64,000 nt of DNA from Bacteroidales bacterium (GTDB lineage: Bacteria; Bacteroidota; Bacteroidia; Bacteroidales; UBA932). Location of the stretch: the NCBI GenBank assembly GCA_022647615.1, contig JALCKZ010000001.1, forward strand, positions 1,476,178-1,540,177, written 5' to 3'. Below are positions 57,327 to 64,000 of the stretch, piece by piece. The notes under the pieces are model-generated. The model searched no databases, was not told the DNA's origin, and saw only the letters and a program-made list of their open reading frames with translations. A program made the translations under genes and the position numbers. Each line of letters opens with the position of its first letter. Within the stretch, counting starts at the first letter, position 1.

Positions 57327-60300
57327 TATTCTATATTTTTTAAATATTCATCCTTCGTTATTGGAGTATAGGGATCAACAATCTTTACTTCATCGTAAGT
57401 AAGCCCATAAAGATTGTAGACAAGACGATCTATTTTTTGTTCATCCACAGTTGTATCAATAGTTGGATTTATGCTCTTCGCTTCAATAATTCTGTCGACG
57501 ATTTTCATTATTGGTCGTATTGATTGATTATCAATATTAGGCATAGGAATATTTTTAATTCTTATTGGTTTAACTTGGGCTAAAACTCGTCCATTCTCTT
57601 GCGATACTTCTTTGTAGTAAAAATCAGCCAGCTTTGAGTTTAAAATGGCTAATAAATAATTAATAGAAGGATAATAGACAGGATTTATAATTAAAATATT
57701 TGTTGAATCTATACTATAATATCCTTTTGTATCTATGGCTGCGATTATACAATCACTAGTTTGTCTAATAATAATTTTTGGTATACAAGCTAATTCCTTT
57801 TCTTTCCTTGCTCTAAATAATTCGTACCAATTCCTATTTCCATTACGTTTTTCTACGCTTTTAGCTATCAACGTATTTTTATGTAATTCCAAGTATTTAG
57901 AGACATTAGGTGAATCTGAAAAAACGAATTTTGAATCAATGTATAAAATATATAGGGGGGCTTCATTAGGAATATAGAATTTCTGTATGTGCTCACCCTT
58001 AAGGGTTGGTCTTACAACCTTTCTTTCGAAATTAAATTGTTCTAACTGATTTGGTTCAATTAAATATACATCGTTACAGGAAGTACTAATGCCATTAAAA
58101 ATATTTAAGCAATAATCTTCTAGTCTTCCCCCTAAATCCAATAATTTATTAAGAAGTGTATTCTTATTATAGTCGAACGAGAACGTGTGCAGTGGATTTT
58201 TAATAATAGCATGATTTGACATTTGTATGAAAGAAATGCTATCAAAACAGAAATCCGAATTAATTATATCTAAACTTCTTAAATCTGCTAGCTTTATATA
58301 ATCATGAGAGATTTCATGATTAAGAATAAATATACAGGTAGGAACTACTGCATCAAATGCAGATTCACCAATATTGATTACTTGTAAAATATGAGTTTTT
58401 GAGAGGAAAAATTGTCGAGCTCTAGACATGTATATTTGGAAAAGAAACTCATTGGGAACGATATAACTTATTATTCCGTCGGGACTTAGTTCATTCGCTT
58501 TTCCCATAAAATACAAATAAGAATTTCTTATACGCTCAACAAGATTAGCATATTTCTCTTTCAGGTAGTTCTTTTGAGTCTCTGGTAATTTTGCTCCGTA
58601 CGGGGGATTGCCAATCACAATATCAAAACCGTTTTTTATATCAAACATCCATTCAGGGTCGAAGAATGGAGACGAGGCATTTTGGTCAAACATATCCCAA
58701 CTAGCCAATTGCTGTGCTTCGACATTGCCCACAGCACCGCATTTTTTTAGCATACCTGCTATTTCCAAACGCATGTTAAATACTACCTGACGATATTTCC
58801 GTTTAGTTTTATATTTAGATGCAAAAATTTTGTGTTTAACAATTTTTAATTCATTTTCCTTTGCTTTGATATCCTCAGAATCAAATAAATCTGCATTTTT
58901 TTTATTAAGCCCAATAAGCGTATTGGCCGCTACAAACTTTGCTTCAAGGTTTGGCAGAGGGCGAATACCAAAGTTATCTATAGGGTCGGAATTTGTGTTT
59001 TGGTCAACAACTAATGAAATAAAGAAACGAAGTTTACTTATCTGAATAGCAATAGGCTGAATATCTACACCATAGATGCAATTCTCTATCAGATAGAGTT
59101 TGCGGGCATAGTCCGGGCGATTAACTCCTTCGTCAAAACTGCGCTCTATATCTGCTATTTGTTCTTGTCGTTCTTCTTTTGTTGCACTTTTGAACGCTTC
59201 AGTTGTTTCGTTGATGGCTTGATTCATCATCATCTCTTTCCACTGTACATTATTCGGGTCAATACGCCCAAGGATATGTACCATCTGTTGGAGCATACCC
59301 ATAGGGAAATGCACCAGAACCACAAGCTGGGTCAAGTATCTTACAGTTGTATAGCGACTGCATGATAGCATTGCGTTGTTCATTGGAAAATCAACAGGCA
59401 TCATCTGAGTATTGGAGTAGTTGACGGAACTGTGGTTCCAGTTCTTCACCAACAGTTCGTTTTAAATGAGCAATTAAGCTTTCATCTACCATGTATTGCA
59501 CAATTTCACGCGGAGTATAGAAAGAGCCTGTTTGTTTTCGAGCAGTGGTTTGTGTTTCTGGATTAAATGAAGCTAATAAGTTTTCAAATACTTTACCCAA
59601 CAAGTTCGGGATCAAGCGATACCTCCTGATCAAATGGGGTATTCTCTTCTACGGTAAAGTTATAACGTTTTAGATATGTCAATAATACCTCGTGCCGATA
59701 CCTTCTTTTTATTCTTATTACCATACCATTCAGAAAGGTCAATATTCTTACCTACTTCTTCTCCAAAGAAAAGATAATCGGGAACAATAAGCCTTACGTA
59801 TAGATTCACGTATCACTGAAATCCATCATAATACATTCCTGTTGTCCTTATCGTCCAAACAATCAAACAGACCACCATTCAAGAATGGCACAGTTTATTG
59901 GCTAAATCGACAAACAATTGTGGGTTACTAAAATAATCTTCATAGCGCATTAATTTATTGTTATCAAAGTCGCCTCTACCATTACGAAAATGTCGTTCAG
60001 AAAGTTTATTGCTACCTTCAGCAGTGATAGGACTGTTGAGCATAGCGAAGAACAGATTTTGAAGAATAGCTTTGATAGTACTTACTTTCTTTGATTTGCT
60101 GAAAAAGGTCTTACTTTTGCATGAGGATTAAACCCCTCTATTAAAATTATTGAGCAATGAATTTCTCATTGAAGAATTCTGATCAGGAATCAGGTGTCGT
60201 TGCTTTAAGAACCAAACGAAGATAAGACGAGTGATTAAGCGAATAGCACTCTCATTATTGTATTTTGCATCATCCGTATCGTCATTGATATCATTTGGGA

Positions 60301-60866
60301 ATCGAATAATCTGAATAGCCCATGCATACCAGTCACTCAGTTCATTATAGAATTCCTTAGTAAGTACTTCAACAGAAAAGCGGCTGTGCAAATCTTCATC
60401 ATTGACCACACGCCCTCTTCATATTCAAATACTTATTAGGTGTATAGTAAGCTATGCCTTTACCGAACAAGTAACTGTAACGCGAGGGTTGCTATAATTA
60501 CGTGCTTATTCGATTAGTTTCTTCGTGCTATATCAAGCGATATCTCGATAAACGAGAATCGATAGTTGTCACAATTATCCTTTGGAACAAAAACGACCAA
60601 TGCACGGTCTTCCATTTCATCCGCCAACATACGGAAAGCTTCTTTTGACAATGCTACACGGGCATCATGTTGTGAAGTATGCTTGATCTCATAAACTACC
60701 AAATCAAGTGTTTCTGATGTGCCAAGTTTCATAGCCTCACATGAATATTTCATCTGAGTACTGAAAGTGACAGCTTCTGTTGTGGGTCTTGAAAGTCTTC
60801 TGGCAAGAAACTATTTTGAAGGAATTGCATGAATTCCTGACGATTGTATGCTTTATTGAATTCCAT
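57326..60866 (-). pseudogene. Eco57I-like DNA adenine methylase/restriction protein, frameshifted N-terminal half
   Basis: The original protein would be ~1180 residues, from MEFNKAYNRQEFMQF (ATG at 60866). The 708-residue C-terminal part (57326-59452) is intact, with the N6-adenine motif FDIVIGNPPYGAK and a target-recognition half ending in YDEVKIVDPYTPI. Motif I (DPACGSGAF) at ~59310-59350 lies in another frame, split by an extra T and a TGA. Further pieces at 59391-59633 (TGSFYTPREIVQYM), 60128-60409 (RLITRLIFVWFLKQ) and 60514-60753 (VVYEIKHTSQHDARVAL) are in different frames. Residue conservation is excellent, so inactivation is very recent or the reads are faulty. Confidence 0.8.
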
Positions 60867-60874
60867 ATTTACTT

Positions 60875-63800
60875 TTACTTTTGTAGTTCTTCACTTAAAA
60901 TCAACGTCTCTTCGCTATCATCAACCTTGTTTTGAGTGATAATAATACGAGCCAAATATTCCGCTGTTATTTTTTTTGGTAAGTGTAGTAACATCCTTCA
61001 ATGCCAACTGATTGATGAACCGAATTTCATAGCCAGACAAAGCATCCGCCTTACGACAGCCATCAAATCAAGAAGATAATCTTTTGGTAGTAATTTATTC
61101 TTTTGTAAATACTTTGATTTTGCTCACTGCATTCAGAATATCTTTCTCATTACGGTCTTTCACATCGCTACTGAATAAGTGCAGCTTTCACTTTTTGATA
61201 GGTATCATCAAAATCTTACTCAAATCTACGGGTACTTCTTCTGAGGTTCAGAGCAAATAGGGATAATGCTTCTTCTGCTGGAAATCATCACAGGAGCAAA
61301 GATTTACTTCCTATTTTGAAGACAAAATCATTCCCTTCTTTCCAAACATCAAAACACCTTGCGATGGCTTTTCTATATTTCGAGCAGTACGAGCACGATG
61401 AGGCATTTCTAATGCTTTTTCATAGGCTTCAGTTCCTTTTATTTCATTAAGTGTTTTTCGATAAGGTGTATCCCAAGATGCCTCTTCGCTTGTGGCAAAT
61501 TCTTTTCGATAGCGTTCCTTAAAGTATGCCTGCACCTCTTCCTCTTTGGTCAAAGCTTTAGTATCTTCTCCCATAATAGCATGAATCATAGCCATCTTTA
61601 ATGTAGAGATTTCTTTTGTACGAGTTTCAGCTTCACCTACATCAGTTGGGAAATAGTTGTATATATAGATTCATCGAAAACTTTTTTATTGATACGATTG
61701 ATACGCCCAATTCGCTGGATAACACGAGTGGGATTATAAGGTATATCGTAATTAAAGATAGCTCCGGCACGATGTAGGTTGTAACCTTCTGAAATTGCAT
61801 CAGTAGCAACCAAAATATGATAGATCATTCTGCTGCATAGACGGTTTTAAGCCTGCATCAAAGTTGGCTCTAATGCTAGGTCTTTATTAGCAGGAGTTGC
61901 ATCAGCAGATGTGTATTTCATGACTGGCAAGCCTGCTTTTAGAAGAGCGCTGTTCCCAAATAGTTGACTGTATCGGCATATTCTGAAAAAACAATAAGTT
62001 TGCGTTGCAGGGATCTGTTCTTCATCTTTTCTCTTACAATATCGATGAAGGAGTCAAGTTTTGGATCAAACTTGAATTGTATTATCTGCTCCAAACCATT
62101 GCTCACGCAAATTCTTCAGCAATTTTATATCAGGACTTAACATCATTCGACAAAATCATTCATTGATATACTTCATGTCTATCTCAAAGAACCCCTTTGG
62201 CTTCATATTTGTCAAAAGCTTCTTGAATTTCCTCCCAATCATCATCAGAAGTATCATAGAAAGTCACTTACATCGGGGAGATTACCTTTCTTGTACACTG
62301 GTATCTTATGACGTTTTTCTACCCATTTCAGAATGTGTTCGGAAGATTGAATCATATACCCAAAGATGATTGAAATGCATGCAACAGAACTCTCAAAACG
62401 AGCTACTAACAAATGACGCATGAAAGCTAGCCACATTAGCCTTGTCGTCCAATCAACAGATTAAATTTAACCCCAGTCTTATCTTCCAATTCTTTAGCTA
62501 ATTTTTCTTTCATTTCTTCGTGAACATAAAGTACTGGAGAATAGCGAGCTGCCTTAAATCTATAGACATCAGTCCTTGCTGACCTTTGATTTGCTGATAC
62601 GATCCAAAGTGTATTTAGATACAAATCTTTCAGATTGCTGAGATCGTAAGTAAGTTCTTAGGGTCATTGGGAATGACAATTGAATATTTTGTTGAACCAA
62701 ATCATCTGCATATTCATCTATATCCTGTAAATCCAATCGTGAACGACGCACAACCAATGGACTGATAATGGAACGGATATCCTTTGATATATTTTTTACT
62801 TCTGCTTTATACTTCTTCGTCAGATGCCTTTCCTTTTTTTGCTTCACTCAAATCTCTATAACTATTTATCAAATTTTTAAATGCAGCGCCAAGATTCTCT
62901 ACTGTTTTAAAGTGGAACGAGATGGTATTTGGAACAACTTGATTAATGAATAAATATCAGCAGGTTCATTATTGAATGGGGTAGCAGTCAGAAGCAGGAC
63001 TTTGTTTGCCAAACATAAATTGTGCAGTAATGCATAGTCTTGTGTATATTCATTACGAAAACGATGTGCTTCATCAATTATAATTAAAAACTGTTCATTA
63101 TCTTTTACAGTTCTTCATAATGAACAATGCATCTTCTATTTTCCAGTGCTATATACAGAAGCAGTAAAACCAAATTCATCTTTATAACCTTCCCATTGCT
63201 TACACAAGTGTGAGGAGGACAAATAACAATAGTTCGCAATTTCAAATTACGAGCTATTGTAGATGCAATAATACTTTTCCCAATCCAACTACATCAGCCA
63301 CAATAGCACCATTATGATTATCTAAAGCATTAAGAGCCATTTGTACGGCATCTGTCTGATATTTGAGATTAGAATATTTCCCATCTGTAATATCATAAGG
63401 AGTGAGCAGGTTCTCCTTTGTAGGAATAGCAAAATATTCTCGAAGTACACGGATATACATCAAGTATGGAGAATAAATTTTATCATACCAAATGTGAGTC
63501 CATTACTTTATTATTCCATTCATCAATATTGCTTCTTGTCAACAACAACAACAGAACTATCCCAAAGTTCTTCAAATATATTATGCACCCTCTTCATAAT
63601 CTGCTTTACCATTAAAACGAGCATTTAGTTCTAATCGGCCAGTAAGTCCTTGATAGGAAAGATTGCTTGAGCCTGTAATGACTACTCCTGGCAATTCACC
63701 TTCTTCATTCATCATATCATTATAAGCAAATAGATACATTTTTGAATGACAAGGTTCAAGCGTTTTTCTAATTTCCAATGATCCATCAACAATCTTTCCA

Positions 63801-64000
63801 TAAAACATTTTGAATTGCTCCAGTTTTCTGCAGTATCTAAAAAGTCTGTATCATTGAATATCTTAACGAACTGCTTGTAATATTCTTCCTTTATATTACT
63901 TCGCGAAGGTAAAGACTTGCTTGAAGTTCTCTACCTCTCGAATATGCTTGGTAATCTGTAAATCTACATCAAGTCCTACAAGGATTCGGATATTCTTATT
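60875..64000 (-). pseudogene. PLD nuclease/SNF2 helicase of the restriction locus, many frameshifts, runs off window
   Basis: The N-terminus lies beyond the window; the stop is at 60875, 8 bases before the methylase ATG. Order of pieces: PLD domain (63581-63808, CHSKMYLF and GSSNLS), helicase Walker A-like VGLGK (~63280), DEAH box IIDEAHRFRN (~63060-63085), LLTATPFN (~62970-63000), motifs V/VI (ATDAISEGYNL, QRIGRINRI, ~61690-61800) and C-terminal parts (61311-61595 and the end SEELQK). Each lies in its own frame. At ~63825 adding one A to a run of four restores AEKLEQF, a typical homopolymer miscount. The type is close to DISARM DrmD or type ISP/IIG partners. Confidence 0.75.

Noticed and set aside
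59640..63820. About fifteen small ORFs as separate genes
   Set aside because: Their peptides are consecutive pieces of one helicase and one methylase in the right order; they are frameshift fragments, not genes.

Overview
The window reads as a chromosomal segment of a Bacteroidota bacterium, most likely order Bacteroidales. The support is a serine palmitoyltransferase of the bacteroidal type, Bacteroidota -7 promoter boxes (TAnnTTTG) in front of many genes, outer-membrane beta-barrel and TPR genes, lipoproteins with a Cys lipobox, and the block DUF177-rpmF-plsX-fabH. The family cannot be fixed from sequence alone. About 54 kb are dense core genome with intact frames. The last 10 kb (54.3-64 kb), beyond a tRNA-Val gene, are AT-richer accessory DNA carrying a restriction/defence locus.

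Layout. 1-5.3 kb: end of a ROK glucokinase, a 2-hydroxyacid dehydrogenase, a sphingolipid pair (ketosphinganine-reductase-like SDR plus serine palmitoyltransferase) and an M23/LysM peptidase overlapping gyrB. 5.3-12.3 kb: gyrB and an outer-membrane barrel/TPR pair. 12.4-14.8 kb: ftsE-like ATPase, nth and xerD. 14.8-19.5 kb: two tandem TPR-type histidine kinases, one lacking its catalytic parts, then an XRE regulator/membrane protein pair with a palindromic operator. 19.7-22.7 kb: SIMPL protein, PhzF and cysteine desulfidase. 22.7-33.7 kb: the most unusual block (below). 33.7-54 kb: M48 lipoprotein, small lipoprotein, macro-domain protein, guaA, typA, DUF177-rpmF-plsX-fabH, tRNA-Arg, glycosyltransferase, a 48-residue membrane protein, ppdK, phoH, purL, folC, tRNA-Val. 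54.3-64 kb, all on the minus strand: PLD/SNF2 helicase, Eco57I-like methylase, HEPN-like protein, trypsin-like protease and RhuM-family protein. The first two of these are broken by many frameshifts.

The 22.7-33.7 kb block holds three consecutive MATE-type transporters. Each is followed or fused in frame by the same ~120-residue C-terminal domain, which resembles a degenerate RsbW/GHKL ATPase. Next to them is a partner-switching module: a periplasmic NMT1/THI5-like binding protein, a Cache-HAMP-PP2C phosphatase, an RsbW-type kinase, a STAS protein and a second, near-duplicate Cache-HAMP-PP2C phosphatase. I infer that the phosphatases and kinase set the phosphorylation state of the STAS protein, and that the transporter tails are candidate partners in this switch. 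The first transporter is split from its tail by a single in-frame TAG.

Two sequence-level signals cross gene boundaries. (1) The 9-mer CTGTCGGGA occurs 18 times on both strands between 2.5 and 53.2 kb, where chance would give fewer than one, and never in the accessory region. (2) A family of five multi-hairpin palindromic elements has conserved loops and compensating stem changes. One copy lies in frame inside folC and another encodes the C-terminus of the RhuM gene.
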